From: Gramella sp. AN32
GTDB taxonomy: Bacteria; Bacteroidota; Bacteroidia; Flavobacteriales; Flavobacteriaceae
DNA length: 64,000 nt
Direction of reading: 5' to 3'
NCBI RefSeq assembly: GCF_023718305.1
Contig: NZ_QEYO01000020.1
Coordinates: forward strand, 23,431 to 87,430
How positions within the stretch are numbered: position 1 is the first letter of the stretch; the number at the start of each line of letters is the position of its first letter. Below, piece after piece: positions 44,608-53,914 of the stretch. A program made the position numbers and the translations under genes. Under the pieces are notes generated by a model. That model was given only the letters and a program-made list of their open reading frames with translations. It ran no database searches and was not told the DNA's origin.

Positions 44608-46368
44608 TTAAGGTTGAAGTGGCCATACTATGGGCACCATAATTAAAATTAGAATTAGCAAAATAATGGTTAATGGCAATCCTGCTTTTACGAAATCTGA
44701 AAATTTATATTTTCCGGGGCCGTACACAAGGATGCAGGATGGTTCAAAAGGTGTAATAAGGGATACAGACGCTCCTAACATAATGGCAATAGCAAAACTT
44801 CTGGGATCACAATTAAGGATATGGGCAGCTTCTATAGCCACCGGCAAAACAACTAATGCAGCGGCGGCGTTGGACATGGGTTGGGTGAGAAGGACTACGA
44901 GGATCACGAATCCAGACAGAACGTACATAATCCCATAACCACCAAGCAAGGACGCAATACTTTCTGCCAAAAATTGAGAGGCGCCAGAATTATGCATGGC
45001 TGTACCAAATGCGGTCATCCCCCCAATAAGGATCAGTAACTTCCAATTAATGATTTCATAAGCTCTCTCCGGAGTTACTGCTCCCAAAACAATAGTAATT
45101 AAAGCGGCGGTTAGGAATGAGATAGAAAGAGGAACAATATTTAAACTTGCCGCTATAATTGCGATTAAAAAAACAACTGCGGAAATGATCCCTTTCTTTT
45201 CTTTGAAAAGGGTCACCTTAAAATCTCCTAATATGGAAAATTCATTGGTCTCTTTAAAAGCAGTAATGGAATCTTTTTTCCCCTGAACAAGCAAAACATC
45301 CCCGGTTTTTAACCGAACATTTCCAATTTTCTCTGAAATTTTACCGCCTAATCGATGAATGCCCAAAACCACTAGGTTATAATTTTGCCGAAATCGAATT
45401 TCCTTTAAAGTCTTTTTGGTAAGGATAGATTCGGGGGTTACCAGAATTTCCATAAGGCTAACCTGTTCACTTTCAATATTATGGTCGCTCTTCATGTCTG
45501 CCGTTACTTTGATCCCGGTAGCTTCTTTTATTTTAATGAGTTCGTTTAGCTTACATTCGATGAGCAGAACATCCTGTTTCTCTAATCTTGTAAATTGATC
45601 TGGAATAATCTCCAGTTTCTCTCGCAGAATTTTAATGATCCTAATATCCATCTGGGCGAGCTTTGACTGAAATGCCAGTTTTCCAATAAGTTCAGAGCCT
45701 TCCTCAATGCTTACTTCACTCAAATATTGTTTGATATGATATTCTTCTGATAAATTTCCTTCCGCTCTATCCGGTAAAATTTTATTCCAAAAAATCAGCA
45801 TAAACACAATCCCTGAAATACACAAAATCAAACCAACAAAGAAAATTTCAAAAAAACTAAGGGGTTCAAAGCCAACACTTTCAATATAACTACTTACCGC
45901 AACGTTGGTTGATGTACCAATTAGCGTACAGGTTCCTCCAAGTATGGAAGCATAAGCCACTGGGATCAAAACTTTCGACGGACTTATATTCAGCTTTCTG
46001 GACATTCCCACAACAGGGCCAGTGACCAATGCGGTGACTGTGGTGTTATTCATAAAAGCTGATAAAAATGCCGTGACCAGCATGGTGTAAGAGATGAAGA
46101 GGGTTTTATTTTTCATTTTCTGGATCATCGTAGAACCGATTTTGTCCAATAGTCCGGTTTCAGATAAGGCGCCGGAAATCACAAATATGGAACCTAAGAT
46201 GATAATAAAATCACTGCTAAAACCTTCAAAAGCTTCAGCCGGGGTGATGATCCCTGATAAAACCAGAAGAATCAATGAGCCCAGGGTAATAATGTCTACG
46301 GAAATTTTTTCTAAAGCAAAAAGGATGATAATAATAACCAAAAGCGATATAACGATTATTATTTCCAT
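44608..46368 (-). CDS. SLC13 (DASS)-family anion transporter with central TrkA-C domains
   Basis: Permease of 586 residues. Two blocks of transmembrane helices surround about 190 residues of soluble sequence (about 205-395) that holds two RCK/TrkA-C domains (IEEGSELIGKLAFQ and ESILTKKTLKEIRF). Membrane motifs: SAFMNNTTVTALVTGPV in the first half and VLLTQPMSNAAAALVVLPVA in the second. Relatives carry sulfate, thiosulfate or dicarboxylates; the substrate here is not clear. Confidence 0.88.
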   Translation of the reverse strand: MEIIIVISLLVIIIILFALEKISVDIITLGSLILLVLSGIITPAEAFEGFSSDFIIILGSIFVISGALSETGLLDKIGSTMIQKMKNKTLFISYTMLVTAFLSAFMNNTTVTALVTGPVVGMSRKLNISPSKVLIPVAYASILGGTCTLIGTSTNVAVSSYIESVGFEPLSFFEIFFVGLILCISGIVFMLIFWNKILPDRAEGNLSEEYHIKQYLSEVSIEEGSELIGKLAFQSKLAQMDIRIIKILREKLEIIPDQFTRLEKQDVLLIECKLNELIKIKEATGIKVTADMKSDHNIESEQVSLMEILVTPESILTKKTLKEIRFRQNYNLVVLGIHRLGGKISEKIGNVRLKTGDVLLVQGKKDSITAFKETNEFSILGDFKVTLFKEKKGIISAVVFLIAIIAASLNIVPLSISFLTAALITIVLGAVTPERAYEIINWKLLILIGGMTAFGTAMHNSGASQFLAESIASLLGGYGIMYVLSGFVILVVLLTQPMSNAAAALVVLPVAIEAAHILNCDPRSFAIAIMLGASVSLITPFEPSCILVYGPGKYKFSDFVKAGLPLTIILLILILIMVPIVWPLQP

Positions 46369-46585
46369 GGATGTTCCTCTTAAAATTTACCTCATTTCCG
46401 TTAGGCAATTTAGATAAAACCCAATTCGCCTTATAAATAATTAACCCAATTTTCGTATTTAAAATTTTTTCTACAAACCCGGGGCTCAGTATGGATTACT
46501 CGTTGATTTTAAAAACCTTCTCTAAGATAGTAATTCTTTTATATTGAAGATTTTTTTATAATTTTCGGAAAGAAAAATTCGAAAA

Positions 46586-47101
46586 ATGGGGGAAGATCAT
46601 TTACCGGAGTATTGGCTTAGTGGAAAAATTGAAGAAATACCAGATTTGCTGCAACCGGCGGCACATGCGATTCTTCAGTCAAAATTGGAAGCGGGAACAT
46701 ATGTAAACAATTTTCCAAATGAGTTACTTTGGGAGAAACCAGCGGGAAGGGCATCGGTTGGCTTTCATCTGCAGCATATGACCGGGGTGACAGATCGTTT
46801 ACTTACTTATGCAAAGAAAAAGAGGCTTTCAGATGAACAGCTAATCTATTTAAAAAAGGAAGGAGAACCTGATCCAACCATAACAACTGAAAATCTTCTA
46901 AAGAGTTTTGAAAACAAAGTGGAGGGGTTTATCGATTTCCTGAAGACTTTACAAGAAAATGATTTAACTACAGAAAGGTTTATAGGCCGTAAAAGATTGC
47001 CTTCAACTTTAATTGGGGTTTTATTCCACGCTGCAGAACATAGCCAGCGCCATATTGGGCAAATGCTGGTGACCATTTCCGTACTTAAAAAGGAAGCTTA
47101 G
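46586..47101 (+). CDS. DinB-family protein
   Basis: Four-helix metal-binding protein of 171 residues. The three His of the DinB site are in SVGFHLQHMTGV and in FHAAEHSQRHIGQM. Such proteins often act as thiol S-transferases or related metal enzymes; the substrate is unknown. Its last 17 bp overlap the end of the convergent dehydratase gene. Confidence 0.85.
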   Translation: MGEDHLPEYWLSGKIEEIPDLLQPAAHAILQSKLEAGTYVNNFPNELLWEKPAGRASVGFHLQHMTGVTDRLLTYAKKKRLSDEQLIYLKKEGEPDPTITTENLLKSFENKVEGFIDFLKTLQENDLTTERFIGRKRLPSTLIGVLFHAAEHSQRHIGQMLVTISVLKKEA

Positions 47102-48026
47102 AAAGATCAACATTTCCCCCGGAAATAATAATCCCGACCTTCTTATTTTTAAATTTTTCTTTTTGATTTAATACAGCGGCCAATGCCACGGCACTGGAGG
47201 GTTCTACCACAATCTTCATGCGTTCCCAAATTAGCCGTAAAGCTTCAATAATTTCAGTTTCTGAAACCAGGATTATTTGATCTACATACTTCAGGATGAT
47301 AGGAAAATTGATATCGCCCAAGTGGGTTTTTAAACCATCGGCAATTGTGTTGGCTGAAACATTGGTTTCAATTTTTCCGCTTTGCATAGATCGAAAAGCA
47401 TCATCGGTTGCCTTTGGTTCCCCTGCAACGCATTTGCAATTTTTTCCGAAGTGTTTTACAGCAAGGGCTGTTCCGGCAATCAAGCCGCCACCTCCCACAG
47501 GTGTAACTACAAAATCAAGATCTGGCTGCTCCTGCAACAATTCATAGGCAGAAGTTCCCTGGCCCAAAATTACATCCAAATTGTTGGAAGGATGTAAAAA
47601 TGTAGCGCCGGTTTCCTGCTGAATTTTTGTGGCGGCTTTTTCCCGGGCCTCCAGCGTAGGTTCACATTCGGTAATTTTACCACCATACGTTTTTACCGCT
47701 GCTTTTTTTACTTGGGGAGCTGAATTTGGCATAACGATATAAGCAGGAATTCCCAGGTTTTTTGCGGCAAGTGACAGCGCCTGGGCAAAATTTCCGGAAG
47801 AATGTGTCACCACTCCTTTCTTTTTCTGTTCTTCGGAAAGATTTAAAATGGCATTGATCGCTCCCCGCATTTTAAACGCACCCATTTTTTGGAAATTCTC
47901 GCATTTAAAAAATAAATGACATCCGGCAATTTCATCCATCAAATGACTAGTTAAAACCGGTGTCCTATGCACAAAAGGTTTGACCTTTTGATAGACTTTT
48001 TCTAAATCTTCTTTCAAAACAGTCAA
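47085..48026 (-). CDS. Threonine/serine dehydratase (PLP fold-type II)
   Basis: PLP enzyme of 313 residues. The PLP Lys is in KCENFQKMGAFKMRGAINAI, the phosphate-binding loop is TPVGGGGLIAG, and there is SSGNFAQALSLAAK. It lacks the C-terminal regulatory domain of biosynthetic IlvA, so a catabolic threonine/serine dehydratase or serine racemase is more likely. It lies 1 bp from the universal stress gene. Confidence 0.88.
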   Translation of the reverse strand: MTVLKEDLEKVYQKVKPFVHRTPVLTSHLMDEIAGCHLFFKCENFQKMGAFKMRGAINAILNLSEEQKKKGVVTHSSGNFAQALSLAAKNLGIPAYIVMPNSAPQVKKAAVKTYGGKITECEPTLEAREKAATKIQQETGATFLHPSNNLDVILGQGTSAYELLQEQPDLDFVVTPVGGGGLIAGTALAVKHFGKNCKCVAGEPKATDDAFRSMQSGKIETNVSANTIADGLKTHLGDINFPIILKYVDQIILVSETEIIEALRLIWERMKIVVEPSSAVALAAVLNQKEKFKNKKVGIIISGGNVDLSKLPF

Positions 48027-48027
48027 T

Positions 48028-48477
48028 TTATTCTTCTTGAATTGGAATGGTCAACATAGGGATTTCAGCTTTTTTAAGCAATTCAAGCGATATGTTCTCA
48101 TTCAGCAGATTATGGAAAAAACTATGCTTATGGGTTCCCACGACTAAAAGATCGATATGTAACTTTTTCGCCTCTTCAATTACAGTTTGAACGGTTGAGC
48201 CCTGAATGAGCAATGCATCTGCCGCTACTTCTTTAGAAATGAAATTTTTACAAATTTCCTGAAGGTTTCGGTGTTCTTCCCGGTATTCTTCAGCTTTAAT
48301 ATCCCTTATATACTGCGGTCCCGGTTCATAACCAATAAAATCTGGCTCAGGATCTGCGACATGTAAAACCCAGATCTTCGCTTTGAATTTTAGGGCCATC
48401 TCATCTGCATACTGCATCAATTCTCCAATGCTGTCATTAAAATCAACGGCTACCATAATATTTTTGATAAGTTCCAT
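48028..48477 (-). CDS. Universal stress protein
   Basis: UspA-fold protein of 149 residues (NIMVAVDFNDSIGELMQYADEMA at the N terminus, then LLVVGTHKHSFFHNLLNENISLELLKKAEIPML). The G-x2-G-x9-G(S/T) ATP-binding loop is not intact, so it resembles the UspA-like group that does not bind ATP. It is in a run of four closely spaced minus-strand genes. Confidence 0.87.
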   Translation of the reverse strand: MELIKNIMVAVDFNDSIGELMQYADEMALKFKAKIWVLHVADPEPDFIGYEPGPQYIRDIKAEEYREEHRNLQEICKNFISKEVAADALLIQGSTVQTVIEEAKKLHIDLLVVGTHKHSFFHNLLNENISLELLKKAEIPMLTIPIQEE

Positions 48478-48491
48478 AATTTCAATTTTAA

Positions 48492-49421
48492 TTAATATCC
48501 TTTATCTCGATCGATTGTATGTTTTAATTTCTTTCCAGTTTTCATTCTCTGGTAATTTTCCAAAATTTGCGGGACAATAGATTCCGGATGGGTGATACTG
48601 GCCACATGGGAGGTAATATGAATTTTTGAATGTTCCCAAAATACATGATCTTCCGGCAGCGGTTCAGTTTTGAAAACATCCAGGGCAGCACCGGCCAAAT
48701 GCTCATTATCCAAAAATTCTATCAAATCATCTTCGTTTAAATGGCCCCCACGAGCTACATTAATCAAATAGGCACCTTTTGGTAATTTCTGAAAAACTTC
48801 CCGGTTTAGAAAATTTTCGGTTTCCGATGTTAGCGGTAATAAGCAAATCAGGATTGCTGAATTTTTCAGAAATTGGTTCAGATTTGAATCTCCAGCATAG
48901 GTTTTTATATTTTCCAGATCTTTTTCCGAAGCAGACCAGCCCTGAACCTTAAAACCGTTATTGAATAATTTTTCACCAACAACCTGTCCCAATATTCCCA
49001 TTCCCAAAATTCCCACGATGGTATTTTCAGGCCTCCTATACATTCGCTTATCCCAGGTATGCTTCTGCTGATTTCTATAAAATCGATACGTATTCCGAAG
49101 ATAATTTAAGCATTGCATGAGCACAAAATTGCTCATATCACCTTCCAGGGAATCATCAATTACCTTGGTAATTTTGATATTTTCAGGAATATCAGGATCT
49201 GAAATAATATGGTCTACCCCGGCACCCATACTCGCAATCACCTTTAAGTTTGGATAATCCTGAAAAATACCCCGCGGATGGTTCCAGGATAGAATAAATT
49301 CTACTTCTTCCTTTTTATGATCTTCATCAAATCGTTCAATTTCGACGGAAGAATCTTCTCTTTTTAACTCACGAATCCAGGTGCCTGGATCCCTACCGGG
49401 ACAAACAATTAGTAACGACAT
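48492..49421 (-). CDS. D-2-hydroxyacid dehydrogenase (glyoxylate/hydroxypyruvate reductase A-like)
   Basis: NAD(P)H-dependent reductase of 309 residues. The Rossmann loop is GILGMGILGQVVGEKLF; the catalytic Arg is in NVARGGHLNEDDL, the Glu in FKTEPLPEDHVFW and the His in HITSHVASITH. These place it with GhrA-type enzymes acting on glyoxylate or hydroxypyruvate. It starts 7 bp after the acyl-CoA dehydrogenase gene. Confidence 0.88.
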   Translation of the reverse strand: MSLLIVCPGRDPGTWIRELKREDSSVEIERFDEDHKKEEVEFILSWNHPRGIFQDYPNLKVIASMGAGVDHIISDPDIPENIKITKVIDDSLEGDMSNFVLMQCLNYLRNTYRFYRNQQKHTWDKRMYRRPENTIVGILGMGILGQVVGEKLFNNGFKVQGWSASEKDLENIKTYAGDSNLNQFLKNSAILICLLPLTSETENFLNREVFQKLPKGAYLINVARGGHLNEDDLIEFLDNEHLAGAALDVFKTEPLPEDHVFWEHSKIHITSHVASITHPESIVPQILENYQRMKTGKKLKHTIDRDKGY

Positions 49422-49428
49422 TGCGATT

Positions 49429-50793
49429 TTAATTTACAAATGCGCCATAGCCGGTGATGGCACGACCTACAATAAGTGAATTAATTTCCTTAGTCCCTTC
49501 ATAACTATAAATCGCTTCTGCATCTGCCACAAAGCGAGCTACGTCATATTTCAACAGAATCCCATTTCCTCCCAGAACTTCACGGGCGCGACTCACTACA
49601 TCACGCATCCTCATGCTACAATATACTTTGGCCAAACTCGCATGCTCATCTTTCAGCATTCCCTGATCCTGTAATTCTGAAAGCCTAAAACATAATGTTT
49701 GCATGGAAGTAAGGTTGGAAAGCATTTCCACTAAATGATTCTGGATTAGCTGAAACGAAGCGATGGGCCTGCCAAACTGCTCGCGTTTTTTGGTATATTT
49801 CAACGCAGCTTCATAAGCACCTCGGGCACAACCTACCGCCTGCCAGGCAACTCCCGCCCGGGTCATACGCAGTACATTGGCGGTATCCTTGAACGAATTG
49901 GCATTTTGCAGTCGGTCACTTTCCGGAACTTTACAATCCTTAAGTGTGATAATTGCATTTTGCACAATCCTGAGTGCCATCTTATCTTTAATTTTCTCTG
50001 TGGAAAATCCCGGGTTTTCTTTTTTAACCAAAAAGCCTTTCACCTGATTGTTTTCTATATCCCTTGCCCAGATAATGGTAACATCAGCAAAAGTGGCGTT
50101 TCCAATCCATTTTTTTTGTCCATTCAATACCCAGTTTTCCCCATCAAATTCACAGGTAGTCTCCATGCCACCGGCCACTCCCGATCCTACATTGGGTTCA
50201 GTCAACCCAAAAGCGCCAATTTTCTCCATTTTCTGCATTTTGGGGAGCCATTCCTGTTTTTGTTCCTCACTCCCACAGAGATATATAGAACCCATGGCCA
50301 GGCCACTATGCACCCCAAAAAATGTGGAAGTGGAAACATCTACCCGGGCAATTTCCTGGGCAATAATACCTTCCATCAAAAATGGCAAATTTGGGCAGCC
50401 ATAACCTTCGTAAGGTACCCCAACAATATTTAGTTTTTTGAATTTATCGATGATCTCAAAAGGAAATTTATCTTTTTTCCAATGTTCATTTACCAGTGGT
50501 TTTATCTCATCTTCCATGAAATTGCGCACATCCAGCTGAATTTTTCGTTGCTCATCTGTAAGTTTTAAATCCAGGTTATAAAAATCACCGTCTATAGGAG
50601 GGAGTTCATGCTGACCTTTTTTGTCTTTCGTTTTAAGCATACGCATGAGGCCATTTAATTGGCGGTCATCAAGCTTACCCAGTGTTTTCATGGCTTCAGC
50701 CAGATCTATTTTGCTATTGATCTTCGCCAATTGATCCAGATCAACAGCTTTCAAAAGATCAATGGTATTTCTTACTTTGTTAAAAAAAGACAT
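49429..50793 (-). CDS. Acyl-CoA dehydrogenase, glutaryl-CoA dehydrogenase-like
   Basis: FAD-dependent dehydrogenase of 454 residues, with about 65 extra residues at the N terminus. Motifs: FGLTEPNVGSGVAGGMETTCEF, WIGNATFADVTIIWAR, and the catalytic-Glu segment YEGTKEINSLIVGRAITGYGAF near the C terminus, which matches glutaryl-CoA dehydrogenase. Electrons would go to EtfAB encoded at 27-29 kb. The exact acyl-CoA substrate is an inference. Confidence 0.9.
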   Translation of the reverse strand: MSFFNKVRNTIDLLKAVDLDQLAKINSKIDLAEAMKTLGKLDDRQLNGLMRMLKTKDKKGQHELPPIDGDFYNLDLKLTDEQRKIQLDVRNFMEDEIKPLVNEHWKKDKFPFEIIDKFKKLNIVGVPYEGYGCPNLPFLMEGIIAQEIARVDVSTSTFFGVHSGLAMGSIYLCGSEEQKQEWLPKMQKMEKIGAFGLTEPNVGSGVAGGMETTCEFDGENWVLNGQKKWIGNATFADVTIIWARDIENNQVKGFLVKKENPGFSTEKIKDKMALRIVQNAIITLKDCKVPESDRLQNANSFKDTANVLRMTRAGVAWQAVGCARGAYEAALKYTKKREQFGRPIASFQLIQNHLVEMLSNLTSMQTLCFRLSELQDQGMLKDEHASLAKVYCSMRMRDVVSRAREVLGGNGILLKYDVARFVADAEAIYSYEGTKEINSLIVGRAITGYGAFVN

Positions 50794-50892
50794 TCAGGTG
50801 AAGAATTATGGTGAATTTTAAAAATAGGGATTATTAAAGGGTATCGCTGTTAAGGTTTTCCGAAGAAAATTTCCTAGAAACAAGTTATGCCT

Positions 50893-51576
50893 TTAAAATA
50901 TAAGTTTATAACCATACCCCCGAACATTCAGAATTTGAATATCTGGATCAGCCGCTAATTTTTTGCGGAGTTTGGATATAAAAACATCCATGCTCCTGGC
51001 GTTGAAAAAATCATCGTTTCCCCAAAGTTTGTTTAGGATCAATGACCTGTCCAGCAATTCATTTTTATTTTTACTGAGATGAAATAAAAGGTGGGCTTCA
51101 CGGTGGGTCAATAATTGCTTTTCTTCACTTTGAAATTGAAGCGTTTGTTTGGGAAAATCAAACTCATATCTGCCAATCTGAAAGATTTCAGATTTTTCCT
51201 GTTGCGCATTTCTCTGAATTAAATTTTTAATCCTCACAATCAGTTCCTCCATGCTGAAGGGTTTTTTTAAATAGTCATTGGCACCCATGCTAAAACCTTC
51301 CACAACATCTTTAGTTTGTGATTTAGCGGTAAGGAAGATGATAGGAACATGTTCATCTATTTGCCTAATTTCTTTGGCCAGGGTAAAACCATCTTTTTTA
51401 GGCATCATCACATCCAAAACCAATAACTCCGGCTTTTTTTGGTGGTACAATTCCAGGGCTTTTTCCCCATTTTGTGCAAAATGAACGATAAAATCCCTGC
51501 TTTCCAGGCTTTCCTTGACAATTTGACCCAAGGCAGGCTCATCTTCAGCAAGTAATATGGATGTTTTATCAAACAT
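50893..51576 (-). CDS. OmpR-family response regulator
   Basis: Transcription regulator of 227 residues. The receiver domain (about 5-118) has the acidic pocket ILLAEDEPA and the phosphoacceptor Asp55 in LLVLDVMMPKKDGF, plus Lys in YLKKPFSMEEL. The C-terminal winged helix (about 130-227) has LLTHREAHLLFHLSKNKNELLDRS and FISKLRKKLAADPDIQILNVRGYGYKL. It overlaps the histidine kinase gene by 8 bp and resembles the RprX/RprY pair of Bacteroides. Likely targets are the two promoters with GTTAAC repeats at 53.1 and 53.85 kb. Confidence 0.93.
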   Translation of the reverse strand: MFDKTSILLAEDEPALGQIVKESLESRDFIVHFAQNGEKALELYHQKKPELLVLDVMMPKKDGFTLAKEIRQIDEHVPIIFLTAKSQTKDVVEGFSMGANDYLKKPFSMEELIVRIKNLIQRNAQQEKSEIFQIGRYEFDFPKQTLQFQSEEKQLLTHREAHLLFHLSKNKNELLDRSLILNKLWGNDDFFNARSMDVFISKLRKKLAADPDIQILNVRGYGYKLIF

Positions 51577-53074
51577 TTCTTGGCAGTTCTATTATAAAGT
51601 TTGTGTGCTTTCGTATATCTACTGAAATGCTACCACCATGTTTTTCAATAATTTTTTTGGTGTAATAAAGCCCAATCCCAAAACCTTTTACATCATGTGT
51701 ATTTCCTTTTGGCACCCGGTAAAATTTTTCAAAAACCTGTGCGGCTTCAGATTTCCCAAGTCCATGTCCTGAATCTGCAATAGAGATTATCAATTTTTCA
51801 TTTTCTGAAGAAAGGAGGATGTTAATCGTTTCCCCGCCATATTTTACAGCATTGTCCAGAATATTGTTCAATGCATTTTCCAGGTGGAAAGGATCGGCCA
51901 TTATCCAGACATTCTTAAGGTTCTGCTCAAAATGAAAATTTTTATCTGGCGCTAAATCTTTATGTTTTGCTATTAATTCCTTCAGCAATAGGGCAATTGA
52001 TAGTTCTTCCCTGTTCATTTGGAGCTGGTCCCCGTCTAAGGTCGCCGTTTCCAGTAATTTTTCTACCATCATTTGAAGTTTACCCAGGTGGGTGTTGGAA
52101 ATTTCAAGATAACTCCTGGTTTTTACCGGATCGTTATTTTTATTAAAATCAGCAATGCCTTCTAAAGCGACCTTTACGGTAGAAATGGGGGTCTTAAATT
52201 CATGGGTAATATTGCTGATTAAATCATTTTTCATATCGGCCAATTTTTTTTGACGTTTTATAATCTGGAGCAAAAACAACAAACAGCCAATTACGCAGGC
52301 TATTAAAATTGCCGAAAGCACCAGCCCCAATAAATTTCGTTTTAAAATGAGTGCCGTATTGGGGTTAAAAAAAAATTTAAACGAACTATTTTTAGGCAAA
52401 TAAGCAGATTTTGAGGTGGTACTTAGGCTTTCTTCATCTGTAATGTCGGGGTTATGCGTTTGCAGGTTCCCACTGTTATTTTCGAAAATATAACCATAGT
52501 CTATCTCGATTTTTTTTTGTTTTAACTGTTCATCAATGAAGGTATTTAAAGGGGAGGTTTGTAAAGTATCTGTTGTTATGGAAATTATGACCTTGGATGC
52601 CAATTTAAAAAGACTGTCACCCGGGAATTTCATTTTTTTTCCAGTACCAAAGAAACTGTCAATTTTGGCCTTTTGCTTTTCGTTTGTGCTAATTTTTTTA
52701 AAAACTGGATTAGAGGTATCGTTAAATGTTGACTTCTTCAAAAATTTAAATCCGGTTATTTCTTTAGGATCTATGCTATCAATGCTGCTTATTAAATCTG
52801 TTTTTGAACTATCTAAAAATTTATAAAGTTTGTTTAGTTGAGCATCGCTGCTACTATCCCGATCACCCTCAAAAGTCAATCCTATCGTATTTTTATCGGC
52901 AAGATCTACATAATAAGCGTCTATGGCATTGTCCACACTGGTTTGCACCTCGTTGATTAATTGCTGTTTTGCCGATTGAAAATTTTTGTAATTCCAATAA
53001 ACCTGAATCCCCAAAGTGATCAACACCACAAGGCTTACAAAATAGAGGATAGGTTGATAGTGACGGTCCTGCAT
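51569..53074 (-). CDS. Sensor histidine kinase
   Basis: Inner-membrane kinase of 501 residues. TM1 (about 8-27), a periplasmic sensor of about 220 residues, TM2 (about 248-270), then the dimerisation/phosphoacceptor helix with His291 in SNITHEFKTPIS. The ATPase domain has the N box NALNNILDNAVKYGG, G1 IADSGHGLG and G2 GFGIGLYYTKK. The periplasmic domain has no family I recognise. It is divergent from the secreted protein at 53.2 kb. Confidence 0.94.
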   Translation of the reverse strand: MQDRHYQPILYFVSLVVLITLGIQVYWNYKNFQSAKQQLINEVQTSVDNAIDAYYVDLADKNTIGLTFEGDRDSSSDAQLNKLYKFLDSSKTDLISSIDSIDPKEITGFKFLKKSTFNDTSNPVFKKISTNEKQKAKIDSFFGTGKKMKFPGDSLFKLASKVIISITTDTLQTSPLNTFIDEQLKQKKIEIDYGYIFENNSGNLQTHNPDITDEESLSTTSKSAYLPKNSSFKFFFNPNTALILKRNLLGLVLSAILIACVIGCLLFLLQIIKRQKKLADMKNDLISNITHEFKTPISTVKVALEGIADFNKNNDPVKTRSYLEISNTHLGKLQMMVEKLLETATLDGDQLQMNREELSIALLLKELIAKHKDLAPDKNFHFEQNLKNVWIMADPFHLENALNNILDNAVKYGGETINILLSSENEKLIISIADSGHGLGKSEAAQVFEKFYRVPKGNTHDVKGFGIGLYYTKKIIEKHGGSISVDIRKHTNFIIELPRNV

Positions 53075-53114
53075 ATTTCAAATGTAACAGGTTTTAGGGA
53101 ACCTAGCCCAACCG

Positions 53115-53170
53115 GTTAACACTAGTTAACGTTGGTTAACTATCAGGTTAAGGGAAAACTTTCAAATTTG
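53115..53170 (+). promoter_or_regulatory. Response-regulator-type promoter module 1 (GTTAAC repeats)
   Basis: GTTAAC occurs three times as direct repeats at exactly 10-bp spacing (53115, 53125, 53135), with GTTAAG at 53147. It is followed by GAAAACTTTCAAATTTG (53154-53170), which contains a -7-like CAAATTTG. The last GTTAAC starts 19 bp before the 17-mer. One helical turn of spacing is typical of tandem OmpR-family dimers. Confidence 0.7.
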
Positions 53171-53208
53171 GATAAATATTAAAATCAAAAATGAATAAAA
53201 TAAATAAA

Positions 53209-53811
53209 ATGAAATTTCTAGCCTTTTTTCTTATAGTCTTTTCCTTTTCAGAAATCGTAGCGCAGAAAGAAATTCAAATGAAGTTGGAAAGCGGGATAGA
53301 AAATGCAGCATTACAATCAATTTTAATGTTCGAAAACATCACTTTTGAAACTTTAAAGTTTGAAGGTCAGCTGAAAAAAAGACAATATCAGGTAGCTATA
53401 AAAGAATATAAAAATGGTGAGTTAATAGGGGAAGAGATACTCTTTGATGGAACAGAATCTGAATATTTCAGGATTAAAACAGATAGCTTAACCTTACAGA
53501 TGATCACTAAAACCGATCATGAAAATTTATATATACAGCTAACCGGGAATGGATTTTCCAGTAGAAAACTACACTATAAAATTTTTCCTGAAAAAGGGAA
53601 TTATGTGGTTAAAGATTTTCTGGGCGCAATAGATTTTAAGACGGTCCCGAGTGAAAACAGCTTTCCTATTTATGGCATCATTACCCCAACCTTATATAAA
53701 GATGGGAGCAGTTCTTATTGTGCGGTCGCCCAATCTGGCGTGCCACCCGAAAAGCTGGTTGAAAAGTTTGATATCCCACATTATTTTTTAATCCAAATGA
53801 GATTTTTATAA
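53209..53811 (+). CDS. Secreted protein of unknown family, target-linked to the two-component system
   Basis: A 200-residue protein starting at 53209 with a signal peptide (KFLAFFLIVFSFSEIVAQ); the Met codon at 53191 is less likely. The mature part is beta-rich with no conserved family that I recognise. It is divergent from the histidine kinase and has promoter module 1, so it is probably under its control. Confidence 0.75.
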   Translation: MKFLAFFLIVFSFSEIVAQKEIQMKLESGIENAALQSILMFENITFETLKFEGQLKKRQYQVAIKEYKNGELIGEEILFDGTESEYFRIKTDSLTLQMITKTDHENLYIQLTGNGFSSRKLHYKIFPEKGNYVVKDFLGAIDFKTVPSENSFPIYGIITPTLYKDGSSSYCAVAQSGVPPEKLVEKFDIPHYFLIQMRFL

Positions 53812-53843
53812 ATCAGCATTAAAAAATGCCAAAAATAACACTG

Positions 53844-53889
53844 CTTAACATTAGTTAACCATTTAGCAAATTGAAAACTTTCAAATTTG
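53844..53889 (+). promoter_or_regulatory. Response-regulator-type promoter module 2
   Basis: CTTAAC (53844) and GTTAAC (53854) are 10 bp apart. GAAAACTTTCAAATTTG (53873-53889) is identical to the 17-mer at 53154, and again starts 19 bp after the GTTAAC start. The same module therefore precedes both plus-strand genes. Confidence 0.7.
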
Positions 53890-53914
53890 ATAAATCAATT
53901 TAAAAACGAACATC

